64,000 bases of DNA, from assembly GCF_020149935.1 (NCBI RefSeq), contig NZ_CP083757.1:558001-622000 (forward strand), given 5' to 3'. The notes beneath the pieces are model-generated. The model had not been told where the DNA came from and did no database searches. It saw only the letters and a list, made by a program, of their open reading frames with translations. Of this stretch, positions 17,256 through 26,470 are shown piece after piece. Each line of letters starts with the position of its first letter. The stretch's first letter is position 1. The stretch comes from Marinilongibacter aquaticus (GTDB taxonomy: Bacteria > Bacteroidota > Bacteroidia > Cytophagales > Spirosomataceae). A program made the position numbers and the translations under genes.

Positions 17256-17855
17256 ATGGAGGCATTGTTTTGTTATATACAACAGTTTCATGAATTATCT
17301 GACCGTGACAAGGCCATACTTACCCAGCATTGCCAAACGGTTCATTTACAGAAAGGTGAGTATTTTATCCAATCTGGAAAAGCGTGCAGAAAAATTGGTT
17401 TTGTGATCCAGGGCATCCTCAGAAATTATTGCTTTGACAATGACGGGAAAGAAATAACCAAATATTTTCTTACGCCGCTCGACTTTGCCACCGATTTTCA
17501 AAGTTTCAACGGCGATGGTGTTTCGCAATCGTTTATACAAGCGGAAACCGAAGCTAAACTGCTGGTACTCGAAAAGAAGCACATGCCAGTCCTTTCGGCC
17601 AAAATTGACCATTGGGATACGACATCCAACCACATTATCAGTACAAAACTTTTGGCTAAAGTCAATCTAAAAACCGAAATGCTGAACCTCAATGCCACCG
17701 AAAAGTATTTGAGTTTTGTTGAAAATCAACCTGAAATCGTTCAAAACGTGCCGCTCGGGCACATTGCCTCTTATTTGGGCATGACGCCATTTTCCCTTAG
17801 CCGTATCCGGAAAAATATCTTGCAGAACGATTTTTTGCCAAATGGCAAAAGCTAA
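17256..17855 (+). CDS. Crp/Fnr-family transcriptional regulator
   Basis: A 199-residue protein with an N-terminal cyclic-nucleotide-binding-like beta roll (residues about 10-120, KGEYFIQSGKACRKIGFVI) and a C-terminal helix-turn-helix (IASYLGMTPFSLSRIRKNI). This is the common Bacteroidota Crp-like type that lacks obvious cAMP-binding arginine/serine residues, so the ligand is uncertain. The SDR gene starts 58 bp downstream on the same strand and is the natural target. Confidence 0.87.
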   Translation: MEALFCYIQQFHELSDRDKAILTQHCQTVHLQKGEYFIQSGKACRKIGFVIQGILRNYCFDNDGKEITKYFLTPLDFATDFQSFNGDGVSQSFIQAETEAKLLVLEKKHMPVLSAKIDHWDTTSNHIISTKLLAKVNLKTEMLNLNATEKYLSFVENQPEIVQNVPLGHIASYLGMTPFSLSRIRKNILQNDFLPNGKS

Positions 17856-17913
17856 TGGCTTTTCAGTGGCTACTTTTGGCTTGATAAAACTCGCATCATA
17901 AAAGACAAAAATC

Positions 17914-18897
17914 ATGCTTGAAACAAAGTATTATCACGATTTGGTCAAATCCTTTCCAAGAATGGAAGGAAAAAATGTTGTCATTACGGGTTGTACATCG
18001 GGCACAGGTTTGGTTTTGGCCAGAACCTGCGGCAAGCTGGGAGCCACCGTCTACATGCTCAACAGGCCCTCGGAAAGAGCCACGGAGGCTTTACAGCTTT
18101 TGCTAAATACAGACCATTCCAAGGCTCATTTGGTGCCTTGCGATTTACAAAATTTCGATGCGGTGCATGAAGCCGCCAGACAGCTCAATGCACTGATTGA
18201 GGATGAAGGTTGCGATGTGCTCTGCAACAATGCCGGCGTAATGGGACTGCCCGATCGGGCAAGCTCAAACGGCTACGATGTACAGATTCAAACCAATCAT
18301 TTGTCGCACTTTTTGCTCACGAGTTTACTTTGGCCAGCCTTGAAAAAAGCCGCGGCAAAACGGGGCGAGGCACGCCTTATTAACCACAGTTCGGGAGCCC
18401 GAAGAATGGGGAACAAACCGATTCTCGCAAAATACTTTGAAGCCAACGGCGGGCACTTGGGTGGCGATCGCTTCCCCGGACTTCAGAAATGGCAAAGGTA
18501 CCAGCAATCCAAACTGGCCAATTTACTCTTCACTTATGCTTTAATGGATCACGTACCGAAAGAATACGAGGAGAAAATCAAATTTTTGACCGCACACCCG
18601 GGTCCAACAGATAGCGGCCTACAAGCCAAAACCGTGTCTGCGGGAGGAAAGGGCCTTTTCGACAAATACATCATCAGACGGACGCTCAAGCAGGCCCATT
18701 CGGTAGAAGATGGTACTTCTGGAATCGCCATTTGTGCATGCGGTGAGAATGTAAAAACGGGAGATTTCTATGGTCCAGCCGGAAATGGAAAATCAGGCCC
18801 TGCGGTCTTATTGCCTGCCGAACGGGACAAAGAAAGTGAAAACCTGTTGTGGACTCTTAGCCTCAAAGCGACGGGAATTGAGCATTTTTTCGGCTAA
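17914..18897 (+). CDS. SDR family NAD(P)-dependent oxidoreductase
   Basis: A 327-residue short-chain dehydrogenase. The Rossmann motif is TGCTSGTGL (about residues 27-35), the structural NNAG lies near residue 108, and the catalytic pair is in YQQSKLANLL (YxxxK) after a serine in LINHSSGAR. The size and the NHLSHFLLTSLL block resemble the retinol dehydrogenase/protochlorophyllide reductase-like branch. Substrate unknown. It follows a Crp-like regulator. Confidence 0.88.
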   Translation: MLETKYYHDLVKSFPRMEGKNVVITGCTSGTGLVLARTCGKLGATVYMLNRPSERATEALQLLLNTDHSKAHLVPCDLQNFDAVHEAARQLNALIEDEGCDVLCNNAGVMGLPDRASSNGYDVQIQTNHLSHFLLTSLLWPALKKAAAKRGEARLINHSSGARRMGNKPILAKYFEANGGHLGGDRFPGLQKWQRYQQSKLANLLFTYALMDHVPKEYEEKIKFLTAHPGPTDSGLQAKTVSAGGKGLFDKYIIRRTLKQAHSVEDGTSGIAICACGENVKTGDFYGPAGNGKSGPAVLLPAERDKESENLLWTLSLKATGIEHFFG

Positions 18898-18948
18898 AGT
18901 TTAAGATCAGAGGAAAATCGGTAAAACCATAAAGGCTGAAGGCAAATT

Positions 18949-19380
18949 TCATAGCTCCAATTTCATCCCATCCAAAGTCGCTTCAATGCTATCCAAGCTC
19001 TCCAAACGAGCCCCAAGAAATTGTAAAGCTTTAGATACAGAAGAGAAAACTTCGAAACTGTCCGTATCGCTTTGGCCAAATTCACGCACCAAATACGCAA
19101 AGGCAACTTGGTTGGGTTGCTTGGTAAGCAAGGCACGTTTTCCGGGCAAAGGAAAAACATTGTGGTTCTTCAGCCTTTCCACAAAGGCTTGAATCGATTC
19201 AAGATCAATAGAAAACTTTGCATCTCGAATATCGTAAAGAAGCGAGAAGCGGGCATCGTAGTCTGCATCTCCACGAATGGTTTCAACAGACGAAAAGAGC
19301 ATTTTCAGGTCGACATCGCCTATAAAATACCCCAGCATTAGTTTTTCTTCTTTGAGAACTTTGTAATTCGTTGTGGCCAT
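18949..19380 (-). CDS. SpoIIAA/STAS-like hypothetical protein
   Basis: A 143-residue soluble protein with an alternating beta-alpha pattern (LMLGYFIGDVDLKML, ARFSLLYDIRDAKFSID, RALLTKQPNQVAFAYLV) typical of small SpoIIAA/STAS-like proteins common in Bacteroidota. No catalytic residue is evident and the function is unknown. It is alone on the minus strand, convergent with the SDR gene. Confidence 0.7.
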   Translation of the reverse strand: MATTNYKVLKEEKLMLGYFIGDVDLKMLFSSVETIRGDADYDARFSLLYDIRDAKFSIDLESIQAFVERLKNHNVFPLPGKRALLTKQPNQVAFAYLVREFGQSDTDSFEVFSSVSKALQFLGARLESLDSIEATLDGMKLEL

Positions 19381-19886
19381 TATACAAATTCACAGTTTTA
19401 GCTTAGCGTCTCGAAATATAGGAAAAACGCGAAACTTTCTGCTTAAAATTTCAATACATAATTTTGACAGACTCCGTAATAATGGGGAATAAATTCCACA
19501 GTTTATAAAAAAAACCATTTCTTTTTTTAGTAAACAACCAGAAAACGCAAAACAAAGGCAAAAATTCATCTATTTCGTAAAAAACTGAACTTAGAGAAAC
19601 AAAAGGACCCTGCTTTCTGCTCCCTTTCTTTGTTCGCAATTTTCGAAATAACGCTCTAATGTATACGTTCAATTTGCTCTACACGGCCAAGAAGAAATTT
19701 GATATCCGTCATATATTCATTGGCGTTTTCCTTCTATTGAGCCATGAAACGGGCATATTTCCGCTTGTATCCTTTCCGAGATGGTTTCTAAAATAAGCTG
19801 TTTTAGAAAGCTCGATTCGGGCACAAAAAATAAAAGCTTAACTTCGGAGTCGAAAAAAAGATAGACACTCATTTCTATCGGAAAAA
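19381..19886. other. 506-bp region without a convincing gene
   Basis: Low-complexity, AT-rich sequence between the divergent STAS-like gene and the HExxH peptidase gene. Short open frames on the minus strand have neither family similarity nor plausible codon use. Promoters for both flanking genes must lie here; none stands out clearly. Confidence 0.5.
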
Positions 19887-20696
19887 ATGAAAAAGCTGAA
19901 AAAACTATTCCGAAGTACACTAATCGTATGTGGTCTAGTGACTCTTTTCTATTTCGGGGCTTCTTTTGTAAGAAGCGGCCGCGTAACTGAAGATGTACGC
20001 GAAATAAACACAAGCCATTTTATCCTTCAGTATAAGGGAATTCTTGAAAGCGAGGCCCAAGGTATGGCCGAATACCTGGAAGCAAATTACTCCCGAGTAC
20101 GGAATGATTTGGCGGATCCTGAGCATGAAAAAATCAGCGTATACGTTCATCCCGATCAAAATGAATTCAACAAAGCCACTGGGCTCGCAAACAGTAGGGC
20201 AAATGGAACGAGCCGCGGACCGAATGTTTTTCATTTGATGTACCAAACGTGCTTCAATAGCCTTTTTCCTGCCGACATGAACAAAGTGGCCGTGCACGAA
20301 TTCACGCACTGTGTGCAGCTCAATATTCTAATTCAAGATGCTTTGGCAAAAGCCGGGGACCAACCTCCCGCACAATTCAATCAAGACTTTGAAAAGCAAT
20401 TTGCCGAAAACTATCCGCAATGGTTCTGGGAAGCCCTCAGCGATTACGAGGCGGGCTTGGTAAACAAGCTAAGTGTAAAGTATGGAATGCATGGCCAAGC
20501 CAGTTTGGATGAATTGAACCACAGTGCCCAAATCTACAATGTAGGCTATACGATACCCGAGTTTTTGGTGAATCGATTCGGCAAAGAAAAGTTGCCGATT
20601 TTTCTTCGGTCTTATTGCGATTTTGAAAACGTATTGGCTGTGTCGGAAGAACAATTTGAACACGAATGGAAAACTTTTGTAGAAGAGAATTATTGA
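19887..20696 (+). CDS. Membrane-anchored HExxH metallopeptidase (peptidase MA-like)
   Basis: A 269-residue protein with an N-terminal signal anchor (residues 10-28). The zinc site is VAVHEFTHCVQ (His137, Glu138, His141), with a likely third ligand in WFWEALSDYEAG (Glu182 or Glu188), the gluzincin layout of the peptidase MA-like family. The C-terminus is helical. It would act outside the cytoplasmic membrane; the substrate is unknown. A fragment resembling its own C-terminus follows directly downstream. Confidence 0.8.
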   Translation: MKKLKKLFRSTLIVCGLVTLFYFGASFVRSGRVTEDVREINTSHFILQYKGILESEAQGMAEYLEANYSRVRNDLADPEHEKISVYVHPDQNEFNKATGLANSRANGTSRGPNVFHLMYQTCFNSLFPADMNKVAVHEFTHCVQLNILIQDALAKAGDQPPAQFNQDFEKQFAENYPQWFWEALSDYEAGLVNKLSVKYGMHGQASLDELNHSAQIYNVGYTIPEFLVNRFGKEKLPIFLRSYCDFENVLAVSEEQFEHEWKTFVEENY

Positions 20697-20815
20697 GAAA
20701 TTCTGAGCCAAACCATTCCAATTCTTTGGCCTTTGCATTAAAATTTGAACTTACTCAGGGAATATCCGAAGAAGCTTTTGAGCAAAAAACAATGGATTGG
20801 ATGAGGCAAAATTAA
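20697..20815 (+). pseudogene. Possible C-terminal remnant of a related peptidase
   Basis: Immediately after the peptidase stop, another frame encodes LKFELTQGISEEAFEQKTMD then WMRQN and a stop. SEEAFEQ...W resembles the C-terminal SEEQFEHEW of the intact peptidase. It could be the tail of a deleted duplicate. The match is short and I hold it loosely. Confidence 0.25.
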
Positions 20816-20943
20816 ATCGAAGGGACGGATTTCCTTCCTTTACTTTATCCGTGAATTTGGCAATAGTCGCTATTTTTGTACCGATTTATGTCGGAGACTG
20901 AAAGAATCAAAGTTTTTGACTTCCGCGAAAACAAACAAAAATT

Positions 20944-21708
20944 ATGTCGATAAGCCAAGAATCGGAACTGGAAGGGATGAAAAAAGCGAGCGAAGCGGTG
21001 GCTTGTGCTCTCAGAGAAATGCAAAATTATGCCAAAGCGGGCATGTCGACAAAGGAGCTCGACGATTACGGAGCAAAAATAATTTCGGATTACGGAGCCC
21101 AGTCGGCCCCTTCCCTAGCCTACAATTTCCCGGGCTGCACGTGCATCAGCGTCAATCACGAATTCTGCCACGGTATTCCTTCTGCCACCCGTATTTTACA
21201 AGAAGGCGACCTGATCAACGTAGACGTTTCAGCAGAGCTCAATGGCTTTTGGTCAGACAATGGCAGTTCTTTCGTCATTGGTGAAGACCTCAATCAACAC
21301 CAGAAACTCATCGAAGCTTCCAAACAGATTCTGCACAAGGCAGTCTACAGCATCAAGGGCGGTGTACGCGTTTCGTTTATTGGGCAGATTATCGAAACCG
21401 AAGCCAAAAAACGTGGCTACAAAGTGATCAAAAACCTCACAGGCCATGGCATTGGCCGCAGCCTACACGAAGAACCCAGTGAAATTGCCAATTACAAAGA
21501 CCGCTTCAACCGAACGCGGTTCAGGAAAAACAGTGTAGTGGCGATCGAAACTTTTATAGCGACCAATTCGACATTTGCCGAAACACTCGACGACGGCTGG
21601 ACAATGGTGGGCAACAAAGGCGGTACAATGGCCCAGCACGAGCACACCATCGTTGTGACAGACGATATCCCAATGATATTGACCGAAATGAATGGTGTTT
21701 GGGATTGA
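20944..21708 (+). CDS. map: Methionine aminopeptidase, type I
   Basis: A 254-residue pita-bread-fold enzyme that removes the initiator methionine from new proteins using two metal ions. The five metal ligands are visible: Asp94 and Asp105 (NVDVSAELNGFWSDNG), His168 (TGHGIGRSLHEEP), Glu202 (VVAIETFI) and Glu233 (QHEHTIVV); His76 (NHEFCHGIP) is the conserved substrate-side histidine. It sits outside the ribosomal-protein operon where the essential map usually lies, so it may be a second copy. Confidence 0.92.
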   Translation: MSISQESELEGMKKASEAVACALREMQNYAKAGMSTKELDDYGAKIISDYGAQSAPSLAYNFPGCTCISVNHEFCHGIPSATRILQEGDLINVDVSAELNGFWSDNGSSFVIGEDLNQHQKLIEASKQILHKAVYSIKGGVRVSFIGQIIETEAKKRGYKVIKNLTGHGIGRSLHEEPSEIANYKDRFNRTRFRKNSVVAIETFIATNSTFAETLDDGWTMVGNKGGTMAQHEHTIVVTDDIPMILTEMNGVWD

Positions 21709-21710
21709 AA

Positions 21711-22547
21711 CTACGCGTTGCCGTGAGCCTTTTTGAAAGCACTCGGACTCATCCCTTTGTACTTTTTGAATAAGCGATTCAGGTGGCTCGCATCACTGAA
21801 ACCCAATTCGTGTACAATTTCGTTGATCTGCATATCGGTAAACCGCAGCCGGGTTTCGATCAATTTGAGCTTATATGCCGTAATGTACTCTTGCAGGCTT
21901 TCGCCTGTTTGGGCCTTGAAATATTCACCGATATAAGTTGGCGAAAAATTGAAATGCTCGGCCATCGCCTCAACTTTCAACATTTTGGGCTCGTAAATGT
22001 AATGGTGGATATAATTGAGCAAAGGCAAGGCTTGCGTCGATTTATTGTGCTCCAAAGCCGAAGGCGGCAGCAAGGTGATGTTTCGGGCCGCAATGGTGAT
22101 AATCGTATTCATCAGCTGCTCAATCACCTCTTCTTGCTGGGGCTGACGATTGATGTGCTCGCGAATAAGAGCTTCTACCAAAGCCCGCACCAGAGGCTTA
22201 TCGCAAACCGTTTTCAGAATACAGCCCGGCGAATGGTTGTGATTGTGAAAGATGTACTCCAATTTTTTCACCCAAACCCTTTCCTGCGTCTTGAGATAAG
22301 AATCGTTGAACCGAATGAAGAAAAACTTGCTGGGCGTATCCACCTCGAAAGTATGCGAATCTTCGGGAAAAATCAGGAACAGTTTGTCGCTGGCGTAAGG
22401 TAATTTGTGTTTGTTGATCAGTTGTGCACCGGTGCCCTCCAAAACAAAGACCATTTCGAAAAAAGTATTCTTGTGGCTTCGGGCCTCATAGGTATTTACT
22501 TCGACGAGATCCAGCTCGAAAGGGCGGTATAGATTGCGAATTTCCAT
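21711..22547 (-). CDS. AraC-family transcriptional regulator with cupin sensor
   Basis: A 278-residue protein. Residues about 15-90 form a cupin-like ligand pocket (FFEMVFVLEGTGAQLI) and residues about 175-275 the AraC double helix-turn-helix (KVEAMAEHFNFSPTYIGEYF and INEIVHELGFSDASHLNRLF). It is divergent from the DoxX/aldo-keto reductase pair, which it probably controls; the two transcription units share a 94-bp promoter region. Confidence 0.87.
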   Translation of the reverse strand: MEIRNLYRPFELDLVEVNTYEARSHKNTFFEMVFVLEGTGAQLINKHKLPYASDKLFLIFPEDSHTFEVDTPSKFFFIRFNDSYLKTQERVWVKKLEYIFHNHNHSPGCILKTVCDKPLVRALVEALIREHINRQPQQEEVIEQLMNTIITIAARNITLLPPSALEHNKSTQALPLLNYIHHYIYEPKMLKVEAMAEHFNFSPTYIGEYFKAQTGESLQEYITAYKLKLIETRLRFTDMQINEIVHELGFSDASHLNRLFKKYKGMSPSAFKKAHGNA

Positions 22548-22552
22548 CCCTT

Positions 22553-22613
22553 CAAAGGTACAAATATAGCCTATGATTATACAATTCGAAAAGGAGAATT
22601 CGACCTAAATTTG
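22553..22613. promoter_or_regulatory. Divergent promoter region, AraC regulator / DoxX-AKR
   Basis: On the minus strand TATATTTG (22561-22568) and TACCTTTG (22553-22560) both fit the Bacteroidota -7 consensus for the AraC gene. On the plus strand TAAATTTG (22606-22613) fits it for the DoxX gene. -33 elements are weak on both sides, as expected for activator-dependent promoters. Confidence 0.4.
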
Positions 22614-22641
22614 CTTTCGAACGAACCTGAAAACAAAATTC

Positions 22642-23040
22642 ATGAATTATTTCTTTTTCCGCTTGCCTATGGCTCTTTCCTTATTGGGCCACGGATTGGT
22701 AAGACTACCCAAAACCTCGGCTTTTGCCCATGGAATGACCGCCCTTTTGGAAAACTCGTATCTTCCAGAAACTCTCGTTTCGTCAATCGCTTACGCGGTG
22801 CCTATTGTGGAAGCCCTTACGGGTTTGTTTTTGCTCATGGGACTGTTTACCCGTCAAAGCCTGCAAATTGCCCTGGCTTTAATGGCTATTTTTATTTTCG
22901 GCAATACAACAATCGAAAATTGGGAGGCGATTAGTCCAGAGCTAATTCACGCGGGTTATTTGGCCGGTTTGCTGTTCACGATAGAACACAATACTTTTTC
23001 GGTCGACGCACAAATGAAAAGGAATAAACAAAGCATATAA
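22642..23040 (+). CDS. DoxX-like membrane protein
   Basis: A 132-residue protein with four hydrophobic helices and the DoxX-type GHGLVRLPKTSAFA and PIVEALTGLFLLMGLFTR segments. DoxX-like proteins are small inner-membrane proteins linked to thiol or oxidative stress in some bacteria, but their activity is mostly unknown. An aldo/keto reductase gene follows after 22 bp. Confidence 0.82.
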   Translation: MNYFFFRLPMALSLLGHGLVRLPKTSAFAHGMTALLENSYLPETLVSSIAYAVPIVEALTGLFLLMGLFTRQSLQIALALMAIFIFGNTTIENWEAISPELIHAGYLAGLLFTIEHNTFSVDAQMKRNKQSI

Positions 23041-23062
23041 ATTACACAAATTGAGAATAAAC

Positions 23063-24001
23063 ATGACAGAGAAAGTAAAAATTGGCCAAAGCGATTTGGC
23101 CGTCAGCCGTATCAACTTTGGAGGCAATGTATTCGGTTGGACACTCGACGAAAAACAATCTTTCGAAATACTCGACGCCTTCACCGATCGGGGTTTCAAT
23201 TTCATCGATACTGCAGACACTTACCCTTGGTGGGTAAACGGCACTGGAGGCCTATCTGAAGCTATAATTGGCAAATGGTTGAAAAAAAGCGGAAAACGCA
23301 ATGATTTGGTGTTGGCCACGAAAGTGGGCTCAGAAACCAAAGAACATGCCTTCGATATCAGCAAAAAGCACATTTTGAAATCGGTGGATGAATCCTTGAA
23401 ACGTTTGCAAACCGATTGCATCGATTTGTATTATACGCATTTCGACGACAAACATACGCCGATCGAAGAAACGCTTTCGGCTTACGATGAAATCATCAAA
23501 GCCGGGAAAGTGCGATATATCGGTGTTTCCAATATTTCGCCCGAAAGGCTGACCGAATCATTCGAAACCGCAGCTCAAAATGGGTTGCCCCAGTACATTG
23601 CTTTGCAACCGCATTACAATCTACTCGAAAGAGAGAATTACGAAAGCCAATACAAACCCTTTGCCGAAAAATATGGACTGACTGTATTTCCGTATTGGGC
23701 TTTGGCCGCAGGTTTTCTCACCGGAAAATACCGTACAAAAGCAGATTTGGGTAAAAGTGTGCGTGGGGCGGGTGTCCAAAAATACTTAAACGAAAAAGGC
23801 TTGGGTATTTTGCAGGCACTCGACAGTCTGGCGGCCAAATACGAAAGTACACCCGCTACAGTGGCCCTAGCTTGGCTTTTGGCACAACCGCATATTGGTG
23901 CCCCAATTGTAAGTGCCACCAGCCAAAAACAATTGGAAACACTCTTTGCCGCTCCAGAATTGAAATTGGATGCAGAAGACCTTAAACTCCTGGATATTTA
24001 A
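23063..24001 (+). CDS. Aldo/keto reductase
   Basis: A 312-residue TIM-barrel oxidoreductase. The catalytic residues are in FNFIDTADTYPWW (Asp, Tyr) and LATKVGSE (Lys), followed by DLYYTHFDD (His); GVSNISPERL and the C-terminal PIVSATSQKQLE form the NADPH-binding end. It reduces aldehydes or ketones with NADPH; close Bacteroidota members are annotated only by family. I chose ATG 23063 over the in-frame TTG at 23051. Terminator follows at 24027. Confidence 0.92.
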   Translation: MTEKVKIGQSDLAVSRINFGGNVFGWTLDEKQSFEILDAFTDRGFNFIDTADTYPWWVNGTGGLSEAIIGKWLKKSGKRNDLVLATKVGSETKEHAFDISKKHILKSVDESLKRLQTDCIDLYYTHFDDKHTPIEETLSAYDEIIKAGKVRYIGVSNISPERLTESFETAAQNGLPQYIALQPHYNLLERENYESQYKPFAEKYGLTVFPYWALAAGFLTGKYRTKADLGKSVRGAGVQKYLNEKGLGILQALDSLAAKYESTPATVALAWLLAQPHIGAPIVSATSQKQLETLFAAPELKLDAEDLKLLDI

Positions 24002-24026
24002 AGTTTCCAAGCCAAATAATGAAAAG

Positions 24027-24055
24027 GACCGACCGGCAAAGTCGGTCTTTTTTTT
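24027..24055 (+). terminator. Rho-independent terminator after the aldo/keto reductase
   Basis: Perfect 7-bp stem GACCGAC/GTCGGTC (24027-24033, 24041-24047), 7-base loop, then eight T residues. Confidence 0.9.
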
Positions 24056-24150
24056 CCAAGCGTGTCATTTGATTTTGATATATCCCGAGGCTTTAAGAAA
24101 TTGTCGGCCTGAGCTCAACCGCTCAAATTTTGCTTAAAAAAACTGCCCAA

Positions 24151-25230
24151 ATGCCGAAAACTATACTTGTCTTTGCTCTTCTACTTGCTTTATGTCTTTC
24201 AATCTCTTGCCAATCCAACACTTCAAACGAACAATCCAACATTGTTAAACAGCAAAATCGAATCGATTCTTTAATCAGTGCATTGCATGAAAAAGGCGAA
24301 TTCAACGGCAATATACTCGTGGCACAACACAGCAAGATTGTTTTTCAAAAAGAACTGGGTTTTGCCAATGGTAGCCAAAGCACAAAATTGAATGCCGAAA
24401 GCAAATTCAATGTCGGCTCAATTTACAAGGAAATTCCAGCCGTGGCCATTATGCAACTGCAAGAGCACGAAAAGCTGGACATTCACGACGTTTTGGCCAA
24501 ATTCCTGCCCGAACTCCCCGAATGGTCGAAAAAAGTGACACTGCTCCACCTTTTGCAGTACAGCAGCGGTTTGCCAAAAATTTCATGGGGTAAGCATTTG
24601 GAAATTACAGACTCGGTATTGATGAGGGATTTGCAAGAAATGCATACACTCGAATTTGAGCCTGGAGAACAATATATCTATTCCAATTTTAGCCCGTTTT
24701 TATTGTCTAAAGTAGTGGAGAAAGTCAGTGGACAATCCCTTAGCAGTTACGCAAGCACACATATTTTGCAGGTGGCCAACATGAAAAACACCGTATTTAA
24801 GCGTACTTTTCCCTACACCAATCGAGAAGGCATGGCCATTCCCTTCAATACCGATTTTCAGGAAGACAAACTTCCGTTTACTATAAAAATCCCAATTTTT
24901 CTGTTTTCGTCGACGAGCGAAGATTTATACCAATATTTGGAAGAACTCCATCGATTCAAACTCATCAGCGAATCTTCTTTAAATGTACTCGGGCAAAAGG
25001 CAGAAATTGATGAAGAGCACATGGAATCGGCTTTGGGACAGGCTCTGTTTGATGGATCAAAAATGGTCAAACATACGCACCACGGCAGCAGCGGAAATTA
25101 CGAATGCATCATCAGCAAAGATGTGCAATACCGTACGACAATCGTAATACTGACCAATCAAAAACACAGCAATGTGCATGAAATCATGGAACAAATTGAG
25201 CATATATTGCATGAAAAAATGGAGAATTAA
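24151..25230 (+). CDS. Serine hydrolase lipoprotein, beta-lactamase family
   Basis: A 359-residue protein with a lipoprotein-type signal (LLALCLSISC, Cys20). Motifs are SIYK (Ser90, Lys93), YSN in YIYSNFSPF, and HHGSSG near residue 313 in place of the usual HTG/KTG. It should be anchored in the outer or inner membrane facing the periplasm. I chose ATG 24151 since the signal peptide then starts properly. A Crp-family regulator gene follows after 18 bp. It is not a close copy of the hydrolase at 16072. Confidence 0.85.
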   Translation: MPKTILVFALLLALCLSISCQSNTSNEQSNIVKQQNRIDSLISALHEKGEFNGNILVAQHSKIVFQKELGFANGSQSTKLNAESKFNVGSIYKEIPAVAIMQLQEHEKLDIHDVLAKFLPELPEWSKKVTLLHLLQYSSGLPKISWGKHLEITDSVLMRDLQEMHTLEFEPGEQYIYSNFSPFLLSKVVEKVSGQSLSSYASTHILQVANMKNTVFKRTFPYTNREGMAIPFNTDFQEDKLPFTIKIPIFLFSSTSEDLYQYLEELHRFKLISESSLNVLGQKAEIDEEHMESALGQALFDGSKMVKHTHHGSSGNYECIISKDVQYRTTIVILTNQKHSNVHEIMEQIEHILHEKMEN

Positions 25231-25248
25231 ACCCTAAATCCTTTGCCA

Positions 25249-25824
25249 ATGTCCGACGCATTCAGGTCCCATCTCGAAAAATTCATACCGCTCGAAAGCA
25301 AAGAATACGAGCAAATCCGAACATTTTTCCGCACCGAGACCGTGAGAAAAAAAGAAGACCTTTTAAGCGAAGGGCAAGTTTGCCACTCGCATTATTTCGT
25401 ACTTAAAGGTATTTTGCGAAAATTCTTCATCAACGAAAAAGGCACAGAACAAACCACAGAATTCGCCATTGAGAATTGGTGGATGACCGATACCTTTTCT
25501 TTCTTGAACGACACAGCTTCCGAGTTTTTCATTCAAGCTGTAGAAAAATGCGAACTGCTTTCCATTCGTGCAGAAGCTCAGGAAAAGCTCTTGCAAGAGC
25601 ATCCTGTGATGGAGAAATATTTCCGTTGCATCTACCAAAAAGCCTATGCTGCCAACCAGATGCGTTTCAAATACCTGTATGGGTTTTCAAGCGAAGAACG
25701 CTATACGCATTTCCTGAAAAAGCAACCGAAATTCTTGCAACGCGTACCGCAATACCTGATCGCCTCATACTTGGGCTTTACACCTGAATACCTCAGCGAA
25801 ATTCGCAAAAAGCACATTTCTTAA
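25249..25824 (+). CDS. Crp/Fnr-family transcriptional regulator
   Basis: A 191-residue protein with a cyclic-nucleotide-binding-like domain (KEDLLSEGQVCHSHYFVLKG, about residues 30-110) and a C-terminal helix-turn-helix (IASYLGFTPEYLSEIRKKH). It lies 18 bp behind a serine hydrolase gene and 68 bp ahead of an AhpD-like gene, which is the common partner of this regulator type in Bacteroidota. Confidence 0.87.
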   Translation: MSDAFRSHLEKFIPLESKEYEQIRTFFRTETVRKKEDLLSEGQVCHSHYFVLKGILRKFFINEKGTEQTTEFAIENWWMTDTFSFLNDTASEFFIQAVEKCELLSIRAEAQEKLLQEHPVMEKYFRCIYQKAYAANQMRFKYLYGFSSEERYTHFLKKQPKFLQRVPQYLIASYLGFTPEYLSEIRKKHIS

Positions 25825-25892
25825 ACCAGTTTAATTTTTCCCGTTTTTCGATTTTTCACCTTTGTCACCACAAAATTTAAAGATCAAAAACA

Positions 25893-26345
25893 ATGGAAAA
25901 ACGAGTGAACATAAACACGGCCGAACCTTTGGCCTTTAAGGCCATGATGGGTTTGGTCAACTATTTAAACCAAACGGGCCTTCCCAAAGCTTTGCAAGAA
26001 TTGATCAAAATTCGGGCCTCGCAAATCAATGCCTGTGCGTATTGCCTCGATATGCACACAAAAGACGCCCTAAAAGAAGGCGAAGATCCACAAAGGATAT
26101 TCGTTTTGAGTGCTTGGCGTGAAACGCAAGAAATATTCAGTGAAAAAGAAAAAGCAGCCTTGGCCATCACAGAAGAAGTGACCTTGATTCACGACAAAGG
26201 ATTGAGCGATGAAACCTATGCCACGGCCTCGACGGTCTTCGAAGCCCACGAAATTGCACAAATCGTAATGGCCGTAGTGACTATCAATGCCTGGAATCGC
26301 ATTGCTCTCAGTAGCCATTTACCTGTAGCAAAGCATTTTGCTTAA
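25893..26345 (+). CDS. Carboxymuconolactone decarboxylase family protein (AhpD-like)
   Basis: A 150-residue helical protein with the AhpD-type redox motif CAYCLDMH (Cys48, Cys51, His55). Such proteins act as alkylhydroperoxidase-like disulfide reductases; the residue pattern fits peroxidase rather than decarboxylase members. Preceded by a Crp-like regulator. A stem-loop follows at 26356. Confidence 0.9.
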   Translation: MEKRVNINTAEPLAFKAMMGLVNYLNQTGLPKALQELIKIRASQINACAYCLDMHTKDALKEGEDPQRIFVLSAWRETQEIFSEKEKAALAITEEVTLIHDKGLSDETYATASTVFEAHEIAQIVMAVVTINAWNRIALSSHLPVAKHFA

Positions 26346-26355
26346 AGAAAAACGA

Positions 26356-26384
26356 TCCATTGCAGACCACAAATCTGCAATGGA
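26356..26384 (+). terminator. Strong stem-loop after the AhpD-like gene
   Basis: Perfect 11-bp stem (26356-26366 with 26374-26384), 7-base loop. The T tract is interrupted (CTTCTTTTG begins 9 bases later), so it may work as a terminator with low efficiency or protect the 3' end. Confidence 0.5.
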
Positions 26385-26396
26385 CAATCGGCTTCT

Positions 26397-26427
26397 TTTG
26401 GGTATTTTCAATTCTCGATTAAATTTG
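26397..26427 (+). promoter_or_regulatory. Bacteroidota-type promoter for the lipoprotein gene at 26471
   Basis: TTTG (26397-26400), a 19-bp spacer and TAAATTTG (26420-26427): an exact fit to the -33/-7 consensus of the Bacteroidota primary sigma factor, 43 bp before the start codon. Confidence 0.7.
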
Positions 26428-26470
26428 TAAAGTAGGTTTTATTCTTTCTTTTCAAATTGACTCAAAAACC

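Noticed and set aside
19451-19672. 73-codon minus-strand frame in the 506-bp gap
   Set aside because: Basic and low-complexity, without family similarity or promoter; chance in AT-rich DNA.
20944-21708. Creatinase or proline dipeptidase as alternative for the map gene
   Set aside because: The length, lack of an N-terminal creatinase domain and the HGIGRSLHEEP motif fit type I methionine aminopeptidase.
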